DNA from: Globisporangium splendens | Lineage: Eukaryota; Oomycota; Peronosporomycetes; Pythiales; Pythiaceae | Direction of reading: 5' to 3' | Length of the DNA: 64,000 nt | Assembly: GCA_006386115.1 (NCBI GenBank) | Contig: VFIW01000003.1 | Span: 1,116,001 to 1,180,000, forward strand | Shown: one piece after another, positions 12,793 to 23,192 of the stretch | Layout of the letters: the number at the start of each line of letters is the position of its first letter | Numbering within the stretch: position 1 is the first letter of the stretch | Program-made: the position numbers and the translations under genes | The notes under the pieces: model-generated | What the model was told of the DNA's origin: nothing | Databases searched by the model: none | Seen by the model: only the letters and a program-made list of their open reading frames with translations

Positions 12793-14250
12793 TCACACGA
12801 CGCTGATCGACTGCGAATGGGATTCTTCAAACCCGTTGGCCGCTTTCCACTTGGCGAGCTGCTCTTTCCGGTATTGCACCACCTCCTTCTTGTTGTACAT
12901 GTACGACTTGTACGGATTCCAGCAGTCGCCGACGCACCCGCCGCAGACGTTCGAGTGGCACTCGACGCCGCTCTTGGCGCACTCGCACTCTTTCGTGTTG
13001 GAGCAGTTCTTCTCCTTCATGGCGACCGCCTTCGCCAGTGCCATGAGCTCGGGCTTTGTGTGCACCGTGACCTCAATGTCGCGGTCGAGCAGGAACGCGT
13101 GCAGCCGCTTGACGTTCATCTTGGCTACTTTCTTGACCAGATCTCCGCAGGAACAGCCGCAGGCGACTTCGCGCGAGTCGCGGATCTTGGCGAATTCGTC
13201 CAATTGTTCGATGGACACGCAGGCAAAGTCGGGTGTGTCCGCCAGATCGTCGTTCTCACTGCCTGCGCCATCCGAGTACATTGACAGCTTGCGCAAACTG
13301 TGGTGGTCGTGCTTTGGCGGCGACGACGAGATGGAGCTTTTCCGCTTCGAGTGATGGTGCTGCTGCGGCTCGTCGTCGTCGTTGTGCGGATGGTTCTTGG
13401 CGTCGATCTCCATGAACACCTGCTTGCGCTCGCGCTCGCTGAGCCGCGAGAAGAGCGGATTGTCGATGCCACGGCAGTAATCGAACTGGCGTGTCTCACC
13501 CTCGCGCACGTGACTGCGCTTGCTCTTCGGGAGGTCCTGTATCCGCGACTTGAGCTCCTGCGTGCGCAACTCCTCGACATCGAGCACGCTTCCTAACTGT
13601 ACATCCGCGACCGGCGCACCGAGTCCGAGCGCCCACGTGCCGTCGTATGGGACTGCACTGCCACCGCCGGGGAAGCGCGCGAACTCGCGAGCAGTCACGT
13701 CGCCCCACATGATGTGCTTGCGCACCGAGAGCGACACCGAACGGTTCTTCAGAGGAGCCATCTGAGCGCTCGCTGGCGCGTGCATCGAGTTGCTGCGCTT
13801 CTTCTTCTTGCCGTGTTTCTTCTTCTTCTTCTTCTTGGCGCTCGTGGAACTTGTCGTGTCTCCATGGTCGCACACGACTGCTGGCAGTTCCAGCACTTGA
13901 ACAGGCTCGGCTGCGAGCGTCACTGTCTTGGGACTCGCAGTCTTCTTCGTCTGAACAGCGCTGGTGGTCTCGACATTACCGACTGCCTCCGTGCGCGCTG
14001 GTGCTGCGTCGACAGTCGCTGGTTCCGCTGACACTGCGGCAACAACCGCCACGCACTCGGGTCGGTGCGCGGTCCAGACGCGCTTCTGGCACTCGCGGTC
14101 GCAAAAGTAGACGCGCTTGCAGCCGCCGCAGCGGTTCTTCACGCCGGCCGCGCCGCAGTGCAGACACACTTTACTCTCCTTCATCTTGGACGGCGATGGC
14201 TCAGACGTGGACGACGGGGGTATAGGCGTAGGCTCGGGATGCGGACTCAT
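12793..14250 (-). CDS. MYND zinc-finger protein with Cys-rich C-terminal module
   Basis: Intronless, 485 residues, with an ATG at 14250 just downstream of a good initiator. A MYND zinc finger lies at about residues 29-66 (CLHCGAAGVKNRCGGCKRVYFC, then C-x-x-x-C and HRPEC), a protein-protein interaction module typical of chromatin regulators. The middle is low-complexity with a nuclear-localisation-like Lys run (about residues 140-155) and Ser/His-rich stretches. The C-terminal third has a second Cys cluster: a CGCSCGDLVKK motif, then CSNTKECECAKSGVECHSN and CGGCVGDCWNP. This resembles the CXC/tesmin-type or pre-SET Cys-rich folds that bind zinc clusters. The layout suggests a nuclear regulator, but I do not recognise a named orthologue. 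No SET domain is present. Confidence 0.85.
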   Translation of the reverse strand: MSPHPEPTPIPPSSTSEPSPSKMKESKVCLHCGAAGVKNRCGGCKRVYFCDRECQKRVWTAHRPECVAVVAAVSAEPATVDAAPARTEAVGNVETTSAVQTKKTASPKTVTLAAEPVQVLELPAVVCDHGDTTSSTSAKKKKKKKHGKKKKRSNSMHAPASAQMAPLKNRSVSLSVRKHIMWGDVTAREFARFPGGGSAVPYDGTWALGLGAPVADVQLGSVLDVEELRTQELKSRIQDLPKSKRSHVREGETRQFDYCRGIDNPLFSRLSERERKQVFMEIDAKNHPHNDDDEPQQHHHSKRKSSISSSPPKHDHHSLRKLSMYSDGAGSENDDLADTPDFACVSIEQLDEFAKIRDSREVACGCSCGDLVKKVAKMNVKRLHAFLLDRDIEVTVHTKPELMALAKAVAMKEKNCSNTKECECAKSGVECHSNVCGGCVGDCWNPYKSYMYNKKEVVQYRKEQLAKWKAANGFEESHSQSISVV

Positions 14251-14263
14251 GAAGGGAGCTGCA

Positions 14264-14278
14264 GATCGTAAAATGAGC
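14264..14278 (-). promoter_or_regulatory. Initiator of the MYND-finger gene
   Basis: Read on the minus strand, 14278-14264 is GCTCATTTTACGATC. It matches the oomycete initiator (GCTCATTYY) and partly the flanking promoter region. Transcription from the A would leave a leader of about 25 bases before the ATG at 14250. Confidence 0.5.
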
Positions 14279-14803
14279 CGGTGGACGAAGGATCGCGGGC
14301 CAAATGGGTTGCTATTCGCAGACGCAAGTGGGTTCTAGAAAATGGGGAAACGATGAAACGCCTTCGCTGTTGTTCGTGCAGCACGGAGGGTTGATGGAAA
14401 AGCGCAAACACACGCTTTCGAGACGCTTCAAATAGAGGACCCTCTGGTGATGTCGAAGTTGAACTGATGATGGGTTTTCGGCCAATCACAGCACTGCATT
14501 TCAGTTCGCCTGTCATCATCAATCGAAGGTCGGACTGTATTGTAGAGGGTATGTGTTTATGGAGGATAATCAGGAAACCACAAGAACACCTGCAGTTACG
14601 GTTGTTGAACGCGTCACGCATTTGAAGGGGTAGGCGGTTCACGCATTCAACAAGTATTCGGAACCCTACAACCGGTTCACTATGAACCGCTGAACCGTGA
14701 CCGAGGACTTCCGGTCCTGATCTTTTTGTCGCTTTGTGCCTTGTCGCCCCCATCCGATCTTGCTGAGCATTGCCTGTTGCCTAGTGCCCACATCTCGAAG
14801 AGC
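14279..14803. other. Divergent intergenic region
   Basis: Spacer between the MYND-finger gene (minus) and the small Lys-rich protein gene (plus). Around 14632-14700 there is a cluster of GGTTCA/TGAACC motifs, including GCGGTTCA and its complement TGAACCGC about 45 bases apart, which could fold or bind a dimeric factor. No gene is supported. Confidence 0.4.
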
Positions 14804-15420
14804 ATGGCGGAGGAAAATGCAAAGCTGAGCTCGCTGTTCAACAAGAAGAAGAAGAAGGGCGGCAAGTCCACGACCGTCAACGCGAATGTGATCGCCAAGG
14901 AGCAGTCCAAGGCCGAGTCCGCAGCCGCAGCCGCCGCTGCGCGGCCCGTGTCCCCTGCCAAGCCCGCGATCAAGACCAAGGCGGCCACGGCGTCCTCCTC
15001 TGGAGGACCGTCCGGCGCGCCAGTGAAGGTACTGGCGGATCTGTCGCTGAGCGACAAGAACGCGCCGCAGGAGAAGACGTCCTTCCAGTGGGCCAAGCAG
15101 CCCAAGAAGTACAAGGACACCACCGACAAGGTGCGAGGAGCTTCGATTGCATACTGGAGTTGGGCTAGGATGATCTGACATGACCGTGTTATCACTACTT
15201 GTGTATGTAGGATGGCGTGGCACGAACGTGGGAAGAGCAGGAAGAGCGCAATCGTCTGAACAAACGGCTGAATCTGAACAGCGAGCGCGCGTTCCCGACG
15301 CTCGGCGTGGATGCTGAGAAGGCGCAGTTGAGCACGATGAAGGCGCCGAAAGCCAAGGCGGTGGAGGTCAAGAACGTCTGGGCGTCCTTGAACCATGCAG
15401 ATGATGAAGACTCGGACTAG
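14804..15420 (+). CDS. Small Lys/Ala-rich CDV3-like protein
   Basis: Two exons, 14804-15130 and 15211-15420, with an 80-base GT-AG intron in phase 0, giving 178 residues. It starts MAEENAKLSSLFNKKKKKG, followed by an Ala/Ser/Pro-rich disordered part. A conserved-looking core follows (TSFQWAKQPKKYKDTTDK, then TWEEQEERNRLNKRL), and the C-terminus has FPTLG and a Trp-containing KNVWASLNHADDEDSD end. Residue bias, the N-terminal Leu-x-x-Leu-Phe-x-Lys-Lys start and the FPTL/FPSL element resemble animal CDV3 (TPP36) proteins, which have no known biochemical activity. Similarity at this level could be convergent, so the name is tentative. Confidence 0.75.
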
Positions 15421-15812
15421 GCTGAGCAACTTGAATAAAAAAAGCAGCACCCAACACTGAGGATCATCACATCGGAAAACAAGAAAGATCGCGCTGACGA
15501 GGACGAGACGACGAGGGAGTTTGCCTCATACTCGGAAAGAGGGGCATCACTAGGAAAAAATGGTTCTGGGTTCCGCAATGCCTACACGGCAAGTGAGAAC
15601 CGACCAGAGAGGGAAACGAATCGCGGTCCCGTGTTTGCGTCATGAACAGCCACCGCTGCCGAAATTTGACGTTTTTGGTGGCACATAGGAGGACTCTGTA
15701 GCGTACTGGTCAAGAAATAGTTGAAAAAAAAGTAAACAATATAATACAAGCAGCGCCATCTTCCTCTTCGCCAGTGCGTAATGTAAAGAGCAAAGAGCCC
15801 TCAGTACGTAGC
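15421..15812. other. Convergent 3' spacer
   Basis: This lies between the 3' ends of the CDV3-like gene (plus) and the TTLL gene (minus). AATAAAAAAAGCAG follows the first stop within 20 bases and is a plausible polyadenylation signal. No other gene is seen. Confidence 0.4.
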
Positions 15813-16948
15813 TCATCTCGATCTGGAGGAGCTGTGCGGCGCATCTTGCCACTCGAAGGTGCACCCCAAGTATGAACTGTAGCCATTCGGATGAGCACGC
15901 GGGACGGGACCGTTGTTCCAGATTAGATCAAACCCACCGACGTGCAGCTCTTTCCCCGATCGCTTGCTCTCCATGTCCACGACGTCCAGCGTATGCTGCA
16001 CGACGTTCACTTTGAGCTGGTAGTCTTGCTCGGTGTCCGCGGTGGGTGATGGTGACGCATTGACTTCGAGCAGCCACGATTTGAGGTCGCTGTCGATGAG
16101 CACGTCGTACCCGTAGAGCTCGAAGCAGTGCTTGTCCTGGATCACGACCTGCTGCACAGATAATAAGGAACGCGTGATGAGCATCTGGAGATGAGTCCCA
16201 AATGCAGGCAGCAGACACTCACACAAGTTGTCAATGTCGCCCTTGCTTTGCGAGTACTGCGAATTGGAAAAGCGGCCAAAGCCCGCGCGATAGATCCAGA
16301 ACACGAGCAGTGAGAACGATGTCACGAGCACGTAGAGCCGTAGATCAAACTTCTTGCCGCCGATCGCGTACGGGTTTTCCACGTATTTCTGCACGATGTA
16401 CGTCTCGGAGGTCTTGGCGGCCAGTCCACCGTCGCTCTTCCACGTGTGGTCTCGCTTCCAGTCGCTGATCTCGCTGAGCTTGTCGAAGAGAAAGATGCCG
16501 CATCCTTGCGCTTTCCCAATGGGGTTCATAATCCAACGCCCGCCAACGTTTCGCTTGAATTCCTCTAGGGACGTGCCATACTCTGCTGGCAGCACGAACG
16601 TGGTTGCCCAAAAGTCGTACTTCTCGGCTTCCTGACGGGATTCTGCGACTCGACTGTGCATGATAATGACAAACAACTTGATTAACGACATCGCTACTGT
16701 CGGCAGAGCAGAATGTGTGCGTTGAGTATGCACCTGCGCTGGAGTTGCTTCTTGATGCGCTTGAGGTTCTTCACGAGCAGATCTTTGCGCGTGAGCTCGT
16801 AGTGGTTCTGGAAATGGTTGATCCGCTGGTGGTCCTGCAGAGGCGTGAACGCGTCGAGGTGCTCGCGAATCCAGCCCACGTCTGCCCAGTGGAGATCCCC
16901 TACCGTCGCTCTCGGCTCTCGGGCCGCTGGAGCACCCGCCATGACCAT
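15813..16948 (-). CDS. TTLL9: Tubulin-tyrosine-ligase-like protein, TTLL9 type, missing a core segment
   Basis: Two exons are supported: 16948-16734 and 16653-15813. They are joined by an 80-base GT-AG intron in phase 2, giving 351 residues; an ATG at 17032 would add 28. TTLL9 proteins polyglutamylate axonemal tubulin. Visible in order: [14 protein letters not shown]; the [17 protein letters not shown] block; the Lys-rich ATP-grasp part with [37 protein letters not shown]; and the C-terminal [10 protein letters not shown] and LLEVNASPS motifs that hold Mg-ATP. About 50 residues expected between the GRFSN motif and the SVQQVVI segment are absent, including the HLTN motif of the family. At that point a 71-base stretch with intron-like ends (16222-16152) sits in the exon. 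Splicing it out would break the frame; leaving it in keeps the frame open. The gene may therefore be damaged, or an exon may be lost from the assembly. Confidence 0.82.
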
Positions 16949-17183
16949 GCTTCCTGTCCATCGACGCTCTTGGTTTCCTTTGGATCTTTGCAAATGGCTC
17001 TCTTTTATGTGGGCCCCGTTATGTTCGGACATGGATACATTTTATCCAATTTATGTGGGCCACCTGACTTGTATAATTAAGGTGTAAACATAAGATTAGG
17101 TCATGTGAGCAACATCCCTCTTGTGTGTTTGCAACGTGGAAAGCTTGAAAGCCACGCGCCGAGGAGAAGGAATCAGCTCAATA

Positions 17184-18246
<1,063 letters not shown>

Positions 18247-18409
18247 ACATAATGGAGAACGCAAGGTCTCATGCGTAGGATATACAGCACGTCACGAAAG
18301 ACAGGGATGCATGTAAGCGGCAAAACGATTTTATAAAATATTCAAAATACCTGTAAGTAGGTTGGTTATATAGGATGATTCAACGGATGACGGCGGCACA
18401 TACGCAAAC
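18247..18409. other. Convergent 3' spacer
   Basis: Short spacer between the DPM1 stop and the 3' end of the minus-strand Asn/Ser-rich gene. It is AT-rich around 18330-18345 (TTTTATAAAATATTC). No gene. Confidence 0.35.
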
Positions 18410-19324
18410 TCACTCACTACCTCGCAGCGACGCGCTGCGACTACCAGACGCGCCGGTGACGGTCTTGACGACGATCTCCCACGCGCTGGACGCGGAGGCA
18501 CCGACAGACGCGGCCTCGCCACTATCGCCGGACACCAGCACGAAGATGACAAATAGAATAATTAACAGCAGCGGCACCGAGCACATGATGACGCCTGTGC
18601 GCCACGCAGACGTCGGCTCGTCCTCTGCGAGCGCCGCGGTCTTGGACAAGCTGCTGAGGATGCGGCGGTCGCGCTTGGCGCGCAGTCGTTCGCGCTCCAG
18701 GACCCAGTAGTTGACGTGATCGGGGTCGTCTTTCTCATGCGTTGCGCCTCCGATCAGCGATGTGGTCTCTGTGGCATTCAGGTACGAGAACGTGTCTGGG
18801 TGGTGGCTGTTGATGTGCTGCTGCGGGTGTTTCGGGTCGTTGGCGGTCGCCGATGTGTGCGAGAAGGTGTTCTTGTTGGTGTACGCGGAAGTGGTAGTGG
18901 AATCGGTGGAAGACATCCCAGTATTCACGTACTCTTCCAGCTTGCGGCTGCTCAGGAGCAGCATCTGGAGCGTCTCGGACGCCGTGACCGTCACGGTCGT
19001 GGTCGAATTGCTGCTGTTGTTGCTGCTGCTGTTGTTGTTGTTGTTGCTGTTGTAGGCGTTCGCGTAGCTGCTGGCTTGTTCCATCTCGTAGTACTCGGCG
19101 AGCTTCTCTTCTTCATTATGCTGCAGTCTGGGCGACGCGAACTGAAGGATGGGGTGGTGCTCGGGGATGCTCTGCGGGATGCGGATGTTGCCCGAGCTGC
19201 CGGAGCGCGAGTTGGATCGCGTGGACGACGTGGACGACGAGTTGGAGGGCCCGAAGGAGCCGTAGCTCGGCTTGTACTGCTGCTCGCGCGACGTCTTGAG
19301 CTGCAGCGCAGCCGACCAGTACAT
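18410..19324 (-). CDS. Asn/Ser/Thr-rich protein with one C-terminal membrane span
   Basis: Single exon, 304 residues, ATG at 19324; not recognised. The N-terminal 200 residues are low complexity. They include a Ser/Arg-rich part and an uninterrupted Asn/Ser run (about residues 94-107) encoded by a CTG/TTG-type trinucleotide repeat near 19008-19055. A charged helical stretch (NYWVLERERLRAKRDRRIL) precedes one strongly hydrophobic segment (MCSVPLLLIILFVIFVLVSG, about residues 246-265), followed by a short Ser/Ala-rich tail. This suggests a type II or tail-anchored-like membrane protein with a long disordered cytosolic region. Function unknown. The repeat-rich part could vary in length between strains. 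Confidence 0.7.
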   Translation of the reverse strand: MYWSAALQLKTSREQQYKPSYGSFGPSNSSSTSSTRSNSRSGSSGNIRIPQSIPEHHPILQFASPRLQHNEEEKLAEYYEMEQASSYANAYNSNNNNNSSSNNSSNSTTTVTVTASETLQMLLLSSRKLEEYVNTGMSSTDSTTTSAYTNKNTFSHTSATANDPKHPQQHINSHHPDTFSYLNATETTSLIGGATHEKDDPDHVNYWVLERERLRAKRDRRILSSLSKTAALAEDEPTSAWRTGVIMCSVPLLLIILFVIFVLVSGDSGEAASVGASASSAWEIVVKTVTGASGSRSASLRGSE

Positions 19325-20692
19325 GATTTATGAGTGACTTGAAGTTTGTATGGATCTTCGAATCTTTCCGCACGCAGCAGTCGTGGCTATTGGGCGTTTG
19401 GCGAAATGAGCTGGCGGTGATTTCTTCAATGCGAGGGGAGGGCACAAATGCTGCAAGGGAGGCAAGCGATCGATGGATGGCGTCACGCGGCTACGCACCA
19501 GGCGTCAGCGAGGGAAAGATCTCGAGTGAGTGAGCTTGGCTTCTGCACGCGGCGGCTAGTGGGAATGTGTCGCTCGGTCACTCCATGGACGCGACCGATA
19601 CCTAACGCTGCCGTTTGGCTGCCGCCGCGCTCCGAGAACACTCTTTTTCGTACTTAGTCAGAGCGACATCTCGCTTCGTCTGGAAATCGCGCGATCTGAT
19701 TGGCTGCGAACCAAAAGTTTCGTGGAGAAAGAGACATGATTGGTCGAATCGCGAAACATGATTCGAAAGAAAGGGCGCCACTCCCAGGTTTCCAAAGATG
19801 ACGGCGAGCGGGTAAGCACCAAAATAGATCCGCCCTACGAAATAGCCTACCGGATGAACCCCTTGAATTGCATATCCTGCAACATGGCATGCCATTTGGC
19901 GACATCGTCCCCAGCCTGCAGCTGGCAGGTATGCAACAACACTGGGGCTTTCCCTTTATGATGTCGCTTTTGCTGCCCATCCCCCGTGAGTTCCTTGCTT
20001 CCCGTGACGCAAAGGTCCAACTCCGTCCACCGTTCAGAAACAAACGAAGCAGCCACAACCTTTCCCTGTTTCGCTGTGTGTGAGAGAGATCGGACCGGCG
20101 CCAACATGACTGTGCATCAGTCAGCTTTTCGTCATCGCTGCTAAACCGCGTGATTACCTGCAAAGTGGTCACATCAGCCCCCGCATGCGGTCGTTCCCTC
20201 GGCCTGTCAGTCATGCGTCTGCTTGCGTCTGCTTGCGTCCGCTCTCTGGCGGCTTCTCTCTGAGTTCTCGTCCACTCTCACTCACTTCTTCTCCCACCTG
20301 AGAACGTCTCTTGACCACAGAATCGCATAACCTCAGTAAGAGCATAAAGATCCCAACCATGCTCTAGCAGGGGTCGCACTTTCGAATCTGCTACTATGAG
20401 TGACCCTGTGGCGTTCATAAATGCTGCTGATGGGGACAGAGAAACACAAAGACATGGAGCCATGTTGGTCAGACAGCGGACGTATGTACGCACTTTGTAC
20501 CTATCTCCATGCAACTCCTCTTGCACTCTCTCCGCATAATCACGAGCGATTGGGGGACGCGGCGCCTTCAAGAATACAACAGCAGAGCGCTGTTTACACG
20601 GCGAGCGGGTCCATCCAACCATATGCATCCATTTGCATCTACGGTTTGCACAAGTGCAACGTGCCACATACCAGCTGCCGTCCTATCAGCGC
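19325..20692. other. 1.4 kb region with no clear gene
   Basis: A minus-strand frame from an ATG at 19895 to 19602 (97 residues) contains a mildly hydrophobic stretch. Another overlapping minus-strand frame covers 19654-20214 (186 residues). Neither shows a domain, and they overlap each other, so I do not call them. A decayed gene or a small orphan gene is possible. The right end must hold the 3' untranslated region of eIF2B epsilon. Confidence 0.4.
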
Positions 20693-23038
20693 TCATTCCT
20701 CATCCTCGTCGCTCTCGTCGTCGTCGTCACTCTCGTCGTCGTCGCTCTCGTCGTCGTCGCTCTCGTCGTCATCGTCCTCTTCCTCCTGGAGCCAGTCGAT
20801 GAACTCCTGCACCTGCTCCGACTTGGCGAGCACCACCGCGTCGCCACTGCCGTCCGCCAGGCGCTCCTCGTGCCACTCGAGGATCACGTCCTCCGAGACC
20901 CACTCGAGGTCGTGCACGATCTGCAGCAGGAACCGGAACAATCGGGACCAGAGCGCGCGATGCTCTTCTTCCAGCACAAACGCCTCGAGCGTGTGCACTA
21001 CAGCAACCTGGTCCTCCTGCTCCACGAGACACTTCTTGATGATGCTCGTCCACTTGTGGAATTTTGCACGCACGTGGCCCAGGATCCCCATATCCGGCTG
21101 ATTCTCCGTCGGCACGAGCTCCAAGAGCCCCGGCAGGATCGCGCCAATCACATCCGCAAACGTGCGGTTGTGCGCAAACTTGGAGCTCTTGATCTCCATA
21201 AACAGATCGTCGATCGCGTGACCGGCCGCGTCGCCGTTGATTACGGTCTCCTTGATGATCTGGTGGAACGGCACCTCGTGAGCCTGCATGTCAAAGTCCT
21301 CCAGGTCGTCCTGCTCGTCGTCCGACAGACTCAGCGTCTCCCAGTCGGTCCACTTCTGCGTCTTCTTTGCGACAATGTCCGACGCGCCGATCAGCAGACT
21401 CTTGAGCTTGTCCAGACGCCGCACATCCACAGGCTCCTTTGGCGTGTCGTCCTCATTGTCGCTCTCTTCGTCGTCCGAGTCCACTTGGATGTCGTCCTCA
21501 TCGAGCGTCCACAGACGACCGACGCCACCCGCACCGACCTCTTTAGGGTTCCACACGATTTCACCCGCTTCGTTCGTCACCACCACCGTACTTGCGGCGT
21601 GCTTTCCACTGTTTTCTTCTTCATCATCTTCGTCCTCGTCATCATCATCCGAACCAAAATCGTCGTCTTCCTCCACGCGGCCAACCTTTGTCACCTTGGA
21701 GAACGCCTTCAGACGGAACTCTTCCCCGATCACGACGCCAAACGACAACACACAGCCTTCTTCGATCACGGCGCCCTTGCGGATCACCACGTTGTCGCAC
21801 AGAATCGCGTTCGTGATGGTCACGTTGTCCTCCACGACCACGTTCGACCACAGGAAACTCCCCTTAATCGTAACATTCTTGCCGATCTTGCAATTCCGGC
21901 CCACAGCGCTTTTCAACACGCTCGTGTGGTCACCGAACGAGGAGCCAGCGCCGAGAATCGACTCGCGCTGGATCGAGCATGTGCGCGAGAGCGTCACGTT
22001 GTCTTCTTTGTAGATCATGCCGCGGTGGTACGAGTACGTCGAGTCGTCCGAGCCCAGATAGTTCGTGTCGGGCACCATCGGGAACACCCAGCGCTGCAGA
22101 ATCGCGTGCGAAATGCCGCTGTACGTTCTTGGGTCCATGACGCGCGCCGCGAACTCGTCCGTGACGATCTTCACGTAGAACTTGTTGCCCAGTTCGTAGT
22201 TTTGCACTTCGTTGTGGAAAAAGTCCTGGCGTAAGTCCTGGTAATCAAAGTCCTCTGCAAACTTGAGCAGCACCTCCGGGGAGCAAATATCAATGTAGCA
22301 ATCCATGAGATCCGATCGCAGCGAAATAGCGGCGTGGTCCTCCAAGAACACGGTTGCCAGTCGCGTTGAGCGCTTCGCGGGGTCGTCCTCATACAGAACG
22401 ATCTGCGACGTCGTGCTATCGATGCCGACGATGAGCTCGTCGTTGAGCGGACGGATGTTGGTGCTGAAGCTCGGCTGGATCTCCTTGAAGATCGACGTCA
22501 TCATGCACGACGAGTCCTTCTTCTTGCGCACCTTGTGCTCCTCGATCGCAGCGGGCAAATCGACGTTCGCGACGACATCGCCACTCATGAGCACAAATGG
22601 ATTCGACTGGATGAGCTGCTGGCGATCGATCTCACGCAGCGCGTCGCCTGCTGTGATGCACGTCGGACTCGAGAGACACTGCACGGAGATGCGCTTCGCA
22701 ACCTGCGACTTCTCGCGGATGAACGCCTCGATCTGCTCCACGTGGTTCGTGCAGAACAGGATCACCTCCTTCACGCCTGACGACACCAGGAACTCGAGCG
22801 AGTACTCGAGCATCGGCACGTTCGCGAGCGGCAGCAAAACCTTTGGCATCTCGAGCGAGATCGGACGGAACGTCTCAGTGAACGAGTCGGCGAACAGGAT
22901 CGCCTGCAGCGGCGCCTCACGACGCACATCCTCGTTACCACCGCCACCCTTGCCACTCTTGCCACTCTTGCCGCCGCCCTGCGCGGTCTTGGCCCGCGGA
23001 TTCGCGCTCTTCGCGCCGCCTGGAGCTCCTCGCGCCAT
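20693..23038 (-). CDS. EIF2B5: Translation initiation factor eIF2B, epsilon subunit
   Basis: Catalytic subunit of the eIF2B guanine-nucleotide exchange factor, which reloads eIF2 with GTP in cytosolic translation. It is intronless with 781 residues. The frame opens with a TTG at 23047, so I take the ATG at 23038. In order: a Gly/Lys-rich N-terminus; a nucleotidyltransferase-like domain (APLQAILFADSFTETFRP, then MPKVLLPLANVPMLEY); left-handed beta-helix hexapeptide repeats (about residues 340-460, for example GNCKIGKNVTIKGSF-type turns); an acidic linker; and a C-terminal HEAT-like W2/eIF5C domain that catalyses exchange, with the acidic/aromatic box around EFIDWLQEEE. The protein ends in a Ser/Asp/Glu repeat tail encoded at 20695-20785. 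The length agrees with yeast Gcd6 and human EIF2B5. Its start is 154 bases from that of the divergent gene at 23193. Confidence 0.95.
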   Translation of the reverse strand: MARGAPGGAKSANPRAKTAQGGGKSGKSGKGGGGNEDVRREAPLQAILFADSFTETFRPISLEMPKVLLPLANVPMLEYSLEFLVSSGVKEVILFCTNHVEQIEAFIREKSQVAKRISVQCLSSPTCITAGDALREIDRQQLIQSNPFVLMSGDVVANVDLPAAIEEHKVRKKKDSSCMMTSIFKEIQPSFSTNIRPLNDELIVGIDSTTSQIVLYEDDPAKRSTRLATVFLEDHAAISLRSDLMDCYIDICSPEVLLKFAEDFDYQDLRQDFFHNEVQNYELGNKFYVKIVTDEFAARVMDPRTYSGISHAILQRWVFPMVPDTNYLGSDDSTYSYHRGMIYKEDNVTLSRTCSIQRESILGAGSSFGDHTSVLKSAVGRNCKIGKNVTIKGSFLWSNVVVEDNVTITNAILCDNVVIRKGAVIEEGCVLSFGVVIGEEFRLKAFSKVTKVGRVEEDDDFGSDDDDEDEDDEEENSGKHAASTVVVTNEAGEIVWNPKEVGAGGVGRLWTLDEDDIQVDSDDEESDNEDDTPKEPVDVRRLDKLKSLLIGASDIVAKKTQKWTDWETLSLSDDEQDDLEDFDMQAHEVPFHQIIKETVINGDAAGHAIDDLFMEIKSSKFAHNRTFADVIGAILPGLLELVPTENQPDMGILGHVRAKFHKWTSIIKKCLVEQEDQVAVVHTLEAFVLEEEHRALWSRLFRFLLQIVHDLEWVSEDVILEWHEERLADGSGDAVVLAKSEQVQEFIDWLQEEEDDDDESDDDESDDDESDDDDESDEDEE

Positions 23039-23056
23039 TTGTGCCAACGCTTTTTC

Positions 23057-23075
23057 TGTGAAAATGAAAGACCCA
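23057..23075 (-). promoter_or_regulatory. Possible initiator of the eIF2B epsilon gene
   Basis: On the minus strand this reads CTTTCATTTTCACAG, a partial match to the oomycete initiator TCATTYYNCA. It lies about 30 bases upstream of the ATG at 23038. It would make the 154-base spacer a bidirectional promoter. Confidence 0.35.
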
Positions 23076-23192
23076 CAACATCCACAAGAACGCGATCCTA
23101 TCCAACAGCATATCCTTTGTCAAAACGATATTAGTGAGATGATCGGTTTTGAAAGGGAAATATGTTTGAAGAATTGGACCTCGCGTCGTTTC

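Noticed and set aside
16152..16222. A normal spliced intron in the TTLL gene
   Set aside because: The ends look like splice sites, but removal would put the conserved C-terminal motifs out of frame. I therefore report it as an anomaly, not as an intron.
19654..20214. Minus-strand open frame of 186 codons as a gene
   Set aside because: There is no domain, the frame overlaps two other equally open frames, and amino-acid use is not protein-like. Left as an unclear region.
20633..22234. Plus-strand open frame of 533 codons
   Set aside because: Antisense to eIF2B epsilon, whose domains are unambiguous on the minus strand.
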